DNA from: Blautia coccoides
Lineage (GTDB): Bacteria; Bacillota; Clostridia; Lachnospirales; Lachnospiraceae
DNA length: 64,000 nucleotides
Direction: 5' to 3'
Assembly: GCF_034355335.1 (NCBI RefSeq)
Contig: NZ_CP136422.1
Location: forward strand, 511,001-575,000
A program made the translations under genes and the position numbers. Of this stretch, positions 1 to 8,933 are shown in pieces (the first letter of the stretch is position 1; the number at the start of each line of letters is the position of its first letter). The notes under the pieces are model-generated. The model was given only the letters and a program-made list of their open reading frames with translations. It was not told where the DNA came from and did no database searches.

Positions 1-164
1 CACTTCCCATTGGTTTAAATGATTTTGTGGGGCAGTTCGGAAGGGTGGACTGGGGCAGCACATTTGCGGCCATTGTTATTTCCATTCTCCCTACGCTGGT
101 AGTTTATTTTATCCTGAACAAAAATATTATCGAGGGCATGGCGGCAGGAGCGGTGAAGAGCTGA
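1..164 (+). CDS. Sugar ABC transporter permease, C-terminal end
   Basis: Only the last 53 codons are in the window, in the frame ending at the TGA at 162-164. The peptide starts LPIGLNDFVGQFG, has a hydrophobic stretch (AAIVISILPTLVVYFIL) and ends IIEGMAAGAVKS. This matches the C-terminus of MalG-type inner-membrane permeases of carbohydrate (CUT1) ABC importers, which characteristically end in a Q/N-x-x-I-x-x-G-x-x-x-GA-V-K motif. It lies 19 bp upstream of a glycosidase gene with its own ribosome site, so uptake and hydrolysis are probably one operon. The substrate cannot be read from this fragment. Confidence 0.8.
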   Translation, partial: LPIGLNDFVGQFGRVDWGSTFAAIVISILPTLVVYFILNKNIIEGMAAGAVKS

Positions 165-183
165 AAAAAGGAGGAAGAAGCTG

Positions 184-2352
184 ATGGAGACAGTAATGAA
201 TCTGGAGAATGGCTGGTACATTCTCCAGGATGTACATGATACGGGGGAAGAACAGGGTCTGTACACAGACAGAGAAAGTTTTACAGAGATGGGACCGCAG
301 ATTTCAGAGTGGGAAAAATTGAGTGAATTAAAACATCTGCAGCTCCTGCTGGCAGAGCAGCCCTACTTTGGAAGAGAGCTGAGATATTTTAATCAGGCAC
401 CCTGGTGGTACAGATATGAATTTGATCTGCCGAATGGGAAAGAACAGAGAATACGGCTGAGATTTACCAATGTGGATTACTACTGTAAGATATGGATAAA
501 CGGACAGCCGGCAGGGGAACATGAGGGGTACAGTGCACCTTTTTCCTTCGATATCACAGACCTTGTAAAACCAGGGGAGAAAAACCTCCTCACTGTAAAG
601 GTGAGTTCTCCCTGGGACAGGGAAGTGGAAAAGGGGAAAGAGGATTCCAGGACTATTCTGGTGAAGCGCAGAATGGTAAAGGGAACTTATGAACATTCAG
701 ACACTTTTATACAGCGGGACGTCAACCCTGTGGGAATATACGGCAGAGTGGAGATCATTATTACAAAACAGGAATCCATGGAGCAAGAGCCTGAGATTTC
801 CTATCTGCTCTCAGAAAACATGGAGAGCGCACGGGTCAGCGCAAAGGCAGTGCTTAGGGGACTTACACCTGGGGCAGAGTATAGAATGGTACTTAAAATA
901 AAAGACAACAGCTCAGGCATAGAAAAAGCCGGCACTATTTTGAATTTCACGGCAAAAGAATGCGGGGAGGAGAGAGTGTGCAGTGCTGATATAGAGGATA
1001 TACTTCTCTGGAACACGTGGGATCACGGTCAGCCCCGGCTGTATTCTGCTGAAGTACAGATAGAGAGAGACGGCAGGAAGGTGTGCGGGAAAGAGGCACG
1101 TATTGCATTCAGGAAGACGGAGATGGAACGGACAGAAGAAATTACACGTTTTCGTCTGAACGGCAGGAATTTCTTTGTGCGCGGGACCTCTTATTTTCCT
1201 GACTGCTATATTTCAGCCATGACAAAAGAGCGGTACTTCCGGGATCTGCTCAATATCAAGGCTGCTGGTTTTAACCTTGTGAGGGTTCACGTTCATGTGG
1301 AACAGGATATATTTTATGATCTGTGTGATGAAATGGGAATCGCAGTCATCCAGGATTCAGAGTATAACTGGACCCATCCATCCACAGATGCCTGGGCAGA
1401 GAAATTTATCGGCATTTACAAAGAGAATGTGAAGATGCTCCTGCGCCATCCGTCGATTATCTGCTGGATCGGCATGAACGAACCGGGATGTGTGGATCCG
1501 GACGGAGATACCAGAAGAAGGTTCATGGAGGAAAATCCGGGACCCAGGCTGTACCGTGAGCTGCAGGAGATGGACCCTGCCAGACCCATCATAAAAGGCT
1601 CCTTCTGCAATGATGATATCTATAGCGGAGACAGTCATAATTATCTGGGTTCCCTGAGCGGAGGGGAGTACAGGGATATCTATGGGACAACGGAAAAACT
1701 GAATACAGAGTATGGATTTGACGCGCCGGCCTGCGCGGAGAGTTTAAAAAAGGTGCCGGTTATCCGCAGGCGTCTTACAGCGATTGAAAAACAGATACCT
1801 GAGATTCAGGAATATCAATATAAACTGCTGAAATACTATACAGAACATTATAGAATACAAAAATATGCACCCTGTTCCGGGTATGTGCAGTTTATGTTCA
1901 TTGATCTATGTCCGCAGAGCTTTTACGGACTGTATGACTGGTGGGGAATCCCCAAAAAGGGACTGCAGGCAATGCTGGAAAGCAATGGGCCTGTAGGTAT
2001 ATTTGCAAAATACAGAGATACTTTGGACGGCCTCTACGCTGTGAATGATTCTGATAAAAGGTATGAGGAATGTGAATTGTTCTGGGTGATTACAGAGACG
2101 GAAAGCGGGGATATTATCGCACAGGAGTCTGTAAAAATCCAAATGGAGCCTGATTCTGCCCAAGAGGCTGTGCATTTCAAGGAAGGCTGTGGGGAAGGGC
2201 AGAGGTGGAATCTGTATGTGAGTATTAGAGACAGAGAGGGGAACTGCATTGCGCAGAATTCCTATAAAGATATATTTGCATTGTCGCCAAGAGTCAAAGG
2301 ACACCCGGAGCGCATGAGTCATGAGACCGGCATGAGGATCTATTGGGCGTAA
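184..2352 (+). CDS. Glycoside hydrolase family 2 enzyme
   Basis: A 722-residue cytoplasmic protein with no signal peptide. The layout is GH2-like: an N-terminal sugar-binding jelly roll (about residues 40-190), an immunoglobulin-like domain (about 200-310), then a TIM barrel. The acid/base glutamate is E433 in the motif GMNEPG and the probable nucleophile is E509 in NTEYGF, both in the usual GH2 context. The family covers beta-galactosidases, beta-mannosidases and beta-glucuronidases; I cannot choose among them. The start at 184 has AGGAGG at 169-174 with 9 bp spacing; M6 (199) is a weaker alternative. The preceding sugar permease suggests that it cleaves an imported oligosaccharide. The IS1182-type element begins only 6 bp after the stop, so any original downstream genes are cut off. 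Confidence 0.88.
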   Translation: METVMNLENGWYILQDVHDTGEEQGLYTDRESFTEMGPQISEWEKLSELKHLQLLLAEQPYFGRELRYFNQAPWWYRYEFDLPNGKEQRIRLRFTNVDYYCKIWINGQPAGEHEGYSAPFSFDITDLVKPGEKNLLTVKVSSPWDREVEKGKEDSRTILVKRRMVKGTYEHSDTFIQRDVNPVGIYGRVEIIITKQESMEQEPEISYLLSENMESARVSAKAVLRGLTPGAEYRMVLKIKDNSSGIEKAGTILNFTAKECGEERVCSADIEDILLWNTWDHGQPRLYSAEVQIERDGRKVCGKEARIAFRKTEMERTEEITRFRLNGRNFFVRGTSYFPDCYISAMTKERYFRDLLNIKAAGFNLVRVHVHVEQDIFYDLCDEMGIAVIQDSEYNWTHPSTDAWAEKFIGIYKENVKMLLRHPSIICWIGMNEPGCVDPDGDTRRRFMEENPGPRLYRELQEMDPARPIIKGSFCNDDIYSGDSHNYLGSLSGGEYRDIYGTTEKLNTEYGFDAPACAESLKKVPVIRRRLTAIEKQIPEIQEYQYKLLKYYTEHYRIQKYAPCSGYVQFMFIDLCPQSFYGLYDWWGIPKKGLQAMLESNGPVGIFAKYRDTLDGLYAVNDSDKRYEECELFWVITETESGDIIAQESVKIQMEPDSAQEAVHFKEGCGEGQRWNLYVSIRDREGNCIAQNSYKDIFALSPRVKGHPERMSHETGMRIYWA

Positions 2353-2392
2353 ACGGGAAAAAGGGGCTGTCGGGAAATAGATAGCCTAAAAC

Positions 2393-2430
2393 AGGGGAGG
2401 ATTTGACCATCATCGGTCACATCCTCCCCT
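2393..2430 (+). terminator. Stem-loop inside left end of IS1182 element
   Basis: AGGGGAGGAT (2393-2402) pairs with ATCCTCCCCT (2421-2430), and an inner TGACC/GGTCA helix (2404-2408 with 2415-2419) closes the loop. It lies between the left inverted repeat and the transposase start. It could block transcription entering from the glycosidase gene. There is no U tract, so terminator activity is inference. Confidence 0.55.
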
Positions 2431-2507
2431 TGAACTATATCCTAAAACAGAAAAAAAGATGGCTAACGACAACCATCTTTTCCTCCGTTCCATGTTATAA
2501 TAGAACT

Positions 2508-4262
2508 ATGCTTAAACAAGATTATTATAACGAATTTTTTGATTTAGGGCAACAGAAAATTAACTTCAGTTTCTTCGAATTGCATTTACCCGATGACGAT
2601 CCAGTCTATACCCTAAAAAAAGTGATGGAGGAATTAGATTTTTCAGGCCTGCTTGCCTGTTGTTCAGATAAGGGAAGAACCGGGTACAATCCAATCATGA
2701 TGTATGCTGTCGTTACCTACGCAAACATGCGCGGAGTGCGTTCTGTTGACCGTATTGTTGAATCATGCGAAAGGGACCTTGCTTTTATCTGGCTGACCAA
2801 AGGGCAGAAACCGAAGCGGGATGCTTTCTATGAATTCAAGAATAAAAAACTGACGGGTGATCTTCTGGATGAGCTGAATTACCAATTCATGCGCCAATTG
2901 AAAAAAGAGGGCCTGATCACGCTCAAAGAACTCTTTATTGATGGTACGAAGCTGGAAGCCAATGCAAACCGCTATACTTTTGTCTGGAGAGGGAGCATCA
3001 ATTACCATCTTGCAGGTCTTTTGGATAAGATAGATGCACTTTATGAAAAGTACAATACACTTCTGCATGAAAATGGGTATGCAGCGAAATACGACCTTGG
3101 GGATGCAAAGATGTTCATCATCGAAGGCATGGAAAAAGTCAGGCGTGTGATTGATGAAAACCGGAAACGAAAACTGACAAAGCATAAGAAGCTCTCAAAC
3201 AATACAATCATCGAAATAGATAACTGCTCCCCTCTTGAGATTTTGAAGCTTCAGAAGAATCTGATGCAGATTACAGAAGGTGAGGGGATATCATTCGTCC
3301 ACAGTAAGGGAAAAACGAAGTCCGAGCTTCAAAAACTGTATGAGGAACTGGAGGAATGCGGAAACCGCCTGATGGGATATAAAGAATGCTTTGAAATCAT
3401 GGGGAAAGACCGCAACAGTTATTCCAAAACGGATCTGGAAGCAACGTTTATGCGGATGAAGGAAGACCACATGCTCAACGGTCAGTTAAAACCAGCTTAC
3501 AACGTTCAGATCGCGGTGGAGAACTATTTCATCGTTCACGGATACGTGAGCAATGACCGTACAGATTATAACACCCTGATCCCGGTTTTGGAGAAGCATC
3601 AGAAAGCCTTTGGTAAAGTATTGGATGAAGTGACAGCAGACAGCGGATACTGCAGCGAGAAAAACCTCTTGTATCTGAAACACAATGGGATTGCCAGTTA
3701 TATCAAACTCCAGGATCACGAAAAACGGAAAACCCGTGCCTATAAAGAAGATATCAGCAAATATTACAACATGACAACCCATATCTTTGAAGATGAGCGC
3801 TACTATATCTGTCATGACGGAAGAGAGCTTCGTCATATCCGGACAGAAAGTAAGGAGCAGGACGGGTATAGCCAGACATGGGAAGTCTATGGATGTGCAG
3901 ATTGCAGCGGCTGTGAACATAAATCCCGTTGTCTGTATAAGTACAATGCGGAAAAAAACAGTGACCGAAATAAAGTCATGAAGATCAATGAGCAGTGGGA
4001 GGAACTGAAAGAAGCATCCAATGCCAACATCCAGAGTGAGAAGGGGATCCTGAAGCGCCAGATCCGTTCCATCCAGACCGAAGGGCACTTCGGGGACATC
4101 AAGGAAAACGAAAACTTCCGTCGGTTCAATTACCGCAATTCAGAAAAAGTGTATAAAGAATTCATGCTGTATGCAATTGGCCGGAATATAAATAAATATC
4201 ATCGGTTTCTTTACCATGAGATCGAGAAATACGCAGGAAAATCTGATCAAAAGACAGCTTAG
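2508..4262 (+). CDS. IS1182-family transposase
   Basis: DDE transposase of 584 residues from the ATG at 2508 (MLKQDYYNEF). The frame is open upstream to 2403, but that extension covers the stem-loop and is unlikely to be translated. The N-terminal part (to about residue 130) resembles the DUF772-type domain (GYNPIMMYAVVTYANMRG). Further on are the motif ELFIDGTKLEANANRY, a central insertion, and the late DDE parts VTADSGYCSEKN and the C-terminal GHFGDIKENENFRRFNYR. Length and order fit IS1182/IS1380-like transposases. The gene is undamaged, so the element may be active. It is the only gene between the terminal repeats. Confidence 0.88.
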   Translation: MLKQDYYNEFFDLGQQKINFSFFELHLPDDDPVYTLKKVMEELDFSGLLACCSDKGRTGYNPIMMYAVVTYANMRGVRSVDRIVESCERDLAFIWLTKGQKPKRDAFYEFKNKKLTGDLLDELNYQFMRQLKKEGLITLKELFIDGTKLEANANRYTFVWRGSINYHLAGLLDKIDALYEKYNTLLHENGYAAKYDLGDAKMFIIEGMEKVRRVIDENRKRKLTKHKKLSNNTIIEIDNCSPLEILKLQKNLMQITEGEGISFVHSKGKTKSELQKLYEELEECGNRLMGYKECFEIMGKDRNSYSKTDLEATFMRMKEDHMLNGQLKPAYNVQIAVENYFIVHGYVSNDRTDYNTLIPVLEKHQKAFGKVLDEVTADSGYCSEKNLLYLKHNGIASYIKLQDHEKRKTRAYKEDISKYYNMTTHIFEDERYYICHDGRELRHIRTESKEQDGYSQTWEVYGCADCSGCEHKSRCLYKYNAEKNSDRNKVMKINEQWEELKEASNANIQSEKGILKRQIRSIQTEGHFGDIKENENFRRFNYRNSEKVYKEFMLYAIGRNINKYHRFLYHEIEKYAGKSDQKTA

Positions 4263-4328
4263 CTGCCAGAGCGGAGCTGCAAATATGTAAAAAGGGGATT
4301 TTGCGCCCTAAAATAGGAGAAGTAAAGA

Positions 4329-4396
4329 AAAACAAGCATATCCCGCAGAACGTCCTTTGCTGAAAAGCAAGGAAATCTGCGGGATATGCTTGTTTT
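4329..4396 (+). terminator. 21-bp perfect stem-loop inside right end of IS1182 element
   Basis: The arm at 4329-4349 is the exact reverse complement of 4376-4396 (21 bp, core GCATATCCCGCAGA), ending in GTTTT. The loop holds a second small hairpin, TCCTTTGCT/AGCAAGGA (about 4353-4372). It follows the transposase stop by 66 bp and would work as a bidirectional terminator between the transposase and the convergent histidine kinase gene. Confidence 0.7.
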
Positions 4397-4473
4397 GGTG
4401 TAGGGGCTTTAAAAATCAGTATTAACCGACAGCCCCTTTTATCTTTTGCCTGATGATACGTTCAGGTGTCCTG

Positions 4474-6798
4474 TCATGGTTTTGGGAATATGATCTCTAC
4501 AGTGAACAGGTCCGCATCTACCATGATCTGCAGGGTTCCGCCCTGAAGCTCAACAAAGCTCTTGGCAATTGCCAGACCCAGTCCGCTTCCCTCTGTGTTT
4601 CTGGAAGCGTCACCCCGGACGAAACGTTCTGTGATCTCTGACGGATTAAAGGTCAGCTCTGTTGCGGAGATGTTTTTCATGGATATCCGTACCCGTTTTT
4701 CGTCGTTCTCCATATCTACATATACCCTGGTACGCGGCATAGCGTACTTGGTGATATTCACTAGAAGGTTTTCAAACACCCGGTAGGTTTTCTGGCTGTC
4801 AAGGGGCAGGACCACCTTATCCTCAGGGAGGCGCCAGCGGAAATACAGGTTGGAAGCCTCGATCTTATCCTGAAGCTCCAGCTTTGCCTGCTGCATCAGA
4901 CTTACAATGTCCACGTCCATAATGTTCAGTGTCACATTTCTGCTGGTGGCCTTGCTGATCTCAAACAGATCCTCGATCAGCAGCTTAAGCCGTGTGGATT
5001 TCTGTTCCAGTACATCAATATAATGGAGCCTCTCCTCATCCGGCAGGTTCTTATCTTTCAGCAGATCCACATAAGTGATGATGGCTGTCAAAGGTGTCTT
5101 TAAGTCATGTGACACGTTGGTGATCAGGTCTGTTTTCATTTTCTGGCTCTTAACCTCTTCGTCCACAGCCTTTTTGAAACCGGACTGTATCTTGGCGATT
5201 TCCTCACGGAACGGCTCAAATACGCCCAGTTCCTCAGGAATCGTGCCGTTTAAGTTGCCGTCAGCCAACTGGTTGGTTGCGTCCAGCAGCCTGTGATACT
5301 GTTTCTGCAGGTCATTACAGTATTTTCTCAGAAGGAAAAACAGTGCAATGGAATAAATGATCAGCGCGCCGATTCCCCAGACCCACATGAGGCTGATAAA
5401 GCCCAGGATGATAAAGTTGATCAGTACCACTTTGATCAGCACTTTTGTTGTATCATCTTTCAGATTTACGTGAAGCATACTGTTGTATATATTCTTGACT
5501 GCACTTTTAGCCCAGGGCCACACGCGGTAAATGATAACTCGTTCCTGGATGTAGCGTTTGGGGCCTATGACAAATATGCCTCTTACGCATCCCGCTGCCC
5601 AGTAGCATACCGCAAAGATAAAGGCCCATCCGATGAATCCCCAGAAATACTGAAGCACAGAAGCCAGTCCTTTTGGTACGCCAATGCTGTGTAGAACGTT
5701 GTAAATAGGTTCATTGTTCATTGCGCCGCCGTCTACAGACATGGATAGGGAAAATCCAAGGATGAAGCTGGCTACTATAAAGACAAATTCGAAAGGCGCC
5801 CGGAAGATTTTTTCATCTCCGATCTGCAGCGGTTTGATAAACGGCAGCAGCAGAGCGGCAGCAGCCACCATACCCAGCAGGGTGATGAAAACAATGGACA
5901 GATCGTCTGTTGAGCGGTAAGTGTCAACTCCCAGATATTCCAGATATCCGCTGCCGGGTGAGCTTTCTAAAAAGGTGGCCAGATTTTCAGCAGTCATCAG
6001 ATAGATGTAGGTGCGGCCCTGAGGTTTCTGGAAGGGGGCATCCATGCCGTATTGGCTGTCAAAGTCGGAACACGGGTTTTGGCGTACCTGTTCATTGAGA
6101 AGCTGTGTGGCATTGCTGGCTTTGCCGGAGAAGAACTCCGCCTGTGATACGTTTCCGCTCTCATCATATTTGATGACAGCACCGAACGCGTATTTTTTGT
6201 CCAACGAATCCGGCTTTGTCTGGGAGAGAAGCGGTGCCAGTTCCTCTGTGGCGTTGGAGTCCACTACTTTTCCGTTCTCGTCCCTTACCTCATACTGGAG
6301 ATACGAGCGCAGGGTGGAGAAGTTGTCATCCCATCTGGAGAATTTGCTGGAAAGCGTATTGGCGGATGCGATGATGGCCTCTTTAGAAGAATATTCTCCG
6401 TATTCATCTCCGTAGCTGTCTTTGTATTTGGAAGAAGGGAAGTTTTCATCATCCAGTGCTGCATCTGATATTTCCTGGGAAGAAACATTGGACTTGGAAC
6501 CGGACTTGCTGTCCTCTTCATTCTCTTTTGTGTTTTGTTCGTTTAAGGCTGATGGGAAAAAGATGTCAAACGGAATCATAGCCGCCTGGTTTTCCCTCTG
6601 TTTTTCTTCCGCATAGAGCACATAGTTGGAGTGTGTAAGCGTGCCCATAAATGAGGAAGTGGTGAAATTCGGGTCAGTGCTGCTCTGGCCCTTAATATAG
6701 TGCGGACGAATGATCATCATAGCCAGTGAAGGCAGCAGTATGACCAGGATCACCAGCACGACTGCAAGTTTACGAGAATTTTTCAATTTTATATCCAA
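4474..6798 (-). CDS. Sensor histidine kinase
   Basis: 774-residue membrane kinase. The N-terminus has one transmembrane segment (about residues 9-30) and a long extracytoplasmic region rich in S, N, D and E. A cluster of four to five membrane segments follows at about 300-470. Then come a linker, the dimerisation domain with the phospho-acceptor H564 in NVSHDLKTPLTAI, and the ATPase domain ending with a G box (GSGLGLAIAKS). The start overlaps the end of the response regulator gene by 29 bp, so the pair is translationally coupled and the regulator is the likely partner. The layout resembles VanS-like kinases with an unusually large sensor part. The ligand is unknown. Its 3' end faces the IS1182 element. 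Confidence 0.88.
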   Translation of the reverse strand: MDIKLKNSRKLAVVLVILVILLPSLAMMIIRPHYIKGQSSTDPNFTTSSFMGTLTHSNYVLYAEEKQRENQAAMIPFDIFFPSALNEQNTKENEEDSKSGSKSNVSSQEISDAALDDENFPSSKYKDSYGDEYGEYSSKEAIIASANTLSSKFSRWDDNFSTLRSYLQYEVRDENGKVVDSNATEELAPLLSQTKPDSLDKKYAFGAVIKYDESGNVSQAEFFSGKASNATQLLNEQVRQNPCSDFDSQYGMDAPFQKPQGRTYIYLMTAENLATFLESSPGSGYLEYLGVDTYRSTDDLSIVFITLLGMVAAAALLLPFIKPLQIGDEKIFRAPFEFVFIVASFILGFSLSMSVDGGAMNNEPIYNVLHSIGVPKGLASVLQYFWGFIGWAFIFAVCYWAAGCVRGIFVIGPKRYIQERVIIYRVWPWAKSAVKNIYNSMLHVNLKDDTTKVLIKVVLINFIILGFISLMWVWGIGALIIYSIALFFLLRKYCNDLQKQYHRLLDATNQLADGNLNGTIPEELGVFEPFREEIAKIQSGFKKAVDEEVKSQKMKTDLITNVSHDLKTPLTAIITYVDLLKDKNLPDEERLHYIDVLEQKSTRLKLLIEDLFEISKATSRNVTLNIMDVDIVSLMQQAKLELQDKIEASNLYFRWRLPEDKVVLPLDSQKTYRVFENLLVNITKYAMPRTRVYVDMENDEKRVRISMKNISATELTFNPSEITERFVRGDASRNTEGSGLGLAIAKSFVELQGGTLQIMVDADLFTVEIIFPKP

Positions 6799-7483
6799 CT
6801 CCCCACACCACCTTTAAATATTTTGGCTCCTTAGGGTTGATCTCTATTTTTTCACGGATGTTCCGAACATGTACCATGACCGTCTCTGTGTTCACAGCAC
6901 GCTCATTCCATACACGTTCATAAATCTCATCCGCAGAGAACACCCTTCCGGGATTTTTGATCAACAGAAGGAGAATTTTGAATTCCATGGGAGTCATTTT
7001 TACAGGAGATCCGTCTACCCGTACCTCAAAAGTGCTCTCGTTCAATTCAAGCCCACCCATGGTATAAATGGTATCTGTATTTTCCTGTTCTTTTTGCTGC
7101 AGTTTTTCCATGAATCTTTTGTACCGGCGCATTTGTGAGTTCACCCTTGCCATAAGCTCCATTGGGGTAAATGGTTTGGTAACATAGTCATCGGCGCCGA
7201 TGTTCAGCCCCATAACCTTATCCACCTCCTCAGATTTGGCTGAGAGCATGATAACCGGGAAATCGTGTTTTTCCCTGAGTTTCATGGTCATGGTGATGCC
7301 GTCCATGCGGGGCATCATGATATCCACGATTGCAAGATGGATCTCCTCCCGCTCCAGCATCTCCAGTCCTTCTATGCCGTCGCCTGCCTGAAATACTTCG
7401 TATCCCTGGCTTTTCAAATAAATGGCAACTGCCTCCCGGATGTCCTTGTCGTCTTCTACAATTAAAATGTGATTCATATCCAT
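6770..7483 (-). CDS. OmpR/PhoB-family response regulator
   Basis: 237 residues. The receiver domain has the acidic pocket E10/D11/D12 (IVEDDKDIREAV), phospho-acceptor D54 (AIVDIMMPRMDG), S81 and K103 (YVTKPF). A linker is followed by a C-terminal winged helix (about 140-235, ending VVWGVGYKIEKFS). The start at 7483 has AGGAG about 9 bp upstream on the minus strand; M3 is an alternative. It is the first gene of a two-gene unit with the overlapping kinase. The receiver and effector regions resemble VanR-type regulators, but there is no van-like target operon nearby, so I do not assign a stimulus. Confidence 0.9.
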   Translation of the reverse strand: MDMNHILIVEDDKDIREAVAIYLKSQGYEVFQAGDGIEGLEMLEREEIHLAIVDIMMPRMDGITMTMKLREKHDFPVIMLSAKSEEVDKVMGLNIGADDYVTKPFTPMELMARVNSQMRRYKRFMEKLQQKEQENTDTIYTMGGLELNESTFEVRVDGSPVKMTPMEFKILLLLIKNPGRVFSADEIYERVWNERAVNTETVMVHVRNIREKIEINPKEPKYLKVVWGVGYKIEKFS

Positions 7484-7612
7484 GGTATCTCTCTCCTGTG
7501 TTCAGGAAACCACGTATCTGGCAAATGTATGATGCCCAGCGGCTCCTGCTGTTACTATACTGAGTATAGGAAGCAAAGTTAAAAAGTGACGTGGTATAAA
7601 ACGAAAAAAATT

Positions 7613-8719
7613 CTAAAGATTTTTAAAGAAACCTTTGACTGCGTCCATGCGTGTAGTCATGCTGCCCAGCATGGCATCCAGAGTCACCAGAGCTGCCATG
7701 GATTCCACTACTACCACGGCTCTGGGTACGATAATGGGATCATGGCGGCCTTTGATAGAGATTTCAATATTCTCGCCCTGTCGGTTTACTGTTTCCTGGA
7801 TAGCGGCCACGGACGGGGTAGGTTTGAAGGCAGCGCGGATCAGGATCGGTGCGCCGTCACTGATTCCTCCTGTAATACCGCCGGAATGGTTTGTCTTTTT
7901 TATTACATTTCCCTCCTGGTCCATGCGGTATGCATCATTGTTATGTAAACCGTCTGAGGAGGCGGCAGCAATTCCCGCGCCCACTTCAAAAGATTTTACT
8001 GCTCCGATGGAAAAGATGGCTTTGGCCAGGTTAGCGTCCAGTTTTTCAAAGGCAGGCTCACCGATCCCTGCGGGAACGCCTTTGATGATACATTCCACCA
8101 TGCCGCCGGAGGAATTTTTAGCTTTCATGCAGTCCTCCAGATATGCCTGGGCTTTCTCTGCTGCGTCTGCGTCCGGCATATAGAGGGCGTTGCGGTTCAT
8201 TTCCTCCAGGTCAAACTTAGCCTTATCAATAGCCACAGGTCCGATGGAAAGCGTATAGGCAGTGACTTCCACGCCCAGTTCCCCCAGTATTTTGGCGGCT
8301 ACGGCGCCGGCAGCTACGCGTCCGATGGTCTCACGCCCGGAAGAGCGTCCGCCTCCTCTGTAATCCCGGAAACCGTATTTGATATCATAATTCCTGTCCG
8401 CATGTCCGGGGCGGTAATAGTTGGCGATCTCACTGTAATCATGGGAGCGCTGGTCTGTGTTCCTGACCATGAGGGAGATGGGCGTGCCCGTGGTTTTTCC
8501 CTCAAAAATGCCGGAAAGGATCTCCACTGCGTCCGCTTCTTTTCTTTGGGTGGTAAAACGTGACTGGCCCGGTTTTCTGCGGTCCAGATAGGCCTGGATG
8601 TCCTCCTGGGAAAGAGAAAGCCCTGCAGGGCAGCCGTCAATGACCACGCCGATCCCTGCGCCGTGGGATTCTCCCCAGGTTGATATTTTTAATATATTTC
8701 CAAATGTGGAACCATACAT
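7613..8719 (-). CDS. aroC: Chorismate synthase
   Basis: 368 residues. It makes chorismate from 5-enolpyruvylshikimate-3-phosphate, the last common step to aromatic amino acids, with reduced FMN as cofactor. The N-terminus MYGSTFGNILKISTWGESHG and the internal GHADRNYDIKYGFRDYRGGGRSSGRET are classical signatures, as is the late RHDPIIVPRAVVVVESMAAL. I chose the ATG at 8719 over the GTG at 8728 because MYGSTFG is the usual start and GAGGTG precedes it at the right distance. It is monocistronic here: the downstream gene starts 130 bp away and nothing else of the shikimate pathway is adjacent. Confidence 0.96.
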   Translation of the reverse strand: MYGSTFGNILKISTWGESHGAGIGVVIDGCPAGLSLSQEDIQAYLDRRKPGQSRFTTQRKEADAVEILSGIFEGKTTGTPISLMVRNTDQRSHDYSEIANYYRPGHADRNYDIKYGFRDYRGGGRSSGRETIGRVAAGAVAAKILGELGVEVTAYTLSIGPVAIDKAKFDLEEMNRNALYMPDADAAEKAQAYLEDCMKAKNSSGGMVECIIKGVPAGIGEPAFEKLDANLAKAIFSIGAVKSFEVGAGIAAASSDGLHNNDAYRMDQEGNVIKKTNHSGGITGGISDGAPILIRAAFKPTPSVAAIQETVNRQGENIEISIKGRHDPIIVPRAVVVVESMAALVTLDAMLGSMTTRMDAVKGFFKNL

Positions 8720-8933
8720 AAGATACACCTCGTTTTCTGAATTTTACTGCATATACAGTTGCTTTATTTTCCTATATTAGCATGGTTTTTATATAAAATC
8801 CATTGAAAACTGCCGTGGGTTACGTTACACTTATATAAATTTGTGTTCCCTGTACCGGACACAGCCCCGGGCAGATGCACGGTGCATAAGATGGCGCGGA
8901 CAGGAGACAGTAGAAAATGCAGAGGAAGAAAAA

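Larger units (their letters stand above)
2359..4440 (+). mobile_element. IS1182-family insertion sequence
   Basis: The element is bounded by a perfect 15-bp terminal inverted repeat: AAAAGGGGCTGTCGG at 2359-2373 and its reverse complement at 4426-4440. Inside is one transposase gene. It sits between the glycosidase stop and the 3' end of the histidine kinase gene on the other strand. I found no convincing target duplication: the flanks read GGGCGTAAACGGG on the left and ATCTTTTGCC on the right. Both ends carry strong stem-loops inside the element, listed separately. Confidence 0.85.

Noticed and set aside
2403..2507. 35 extra codons before the IS1182 transposase
   Set aside because: They cover a strong stem-loop and have no ribosome site; the family start MLKQDYY at 2508 fits better.
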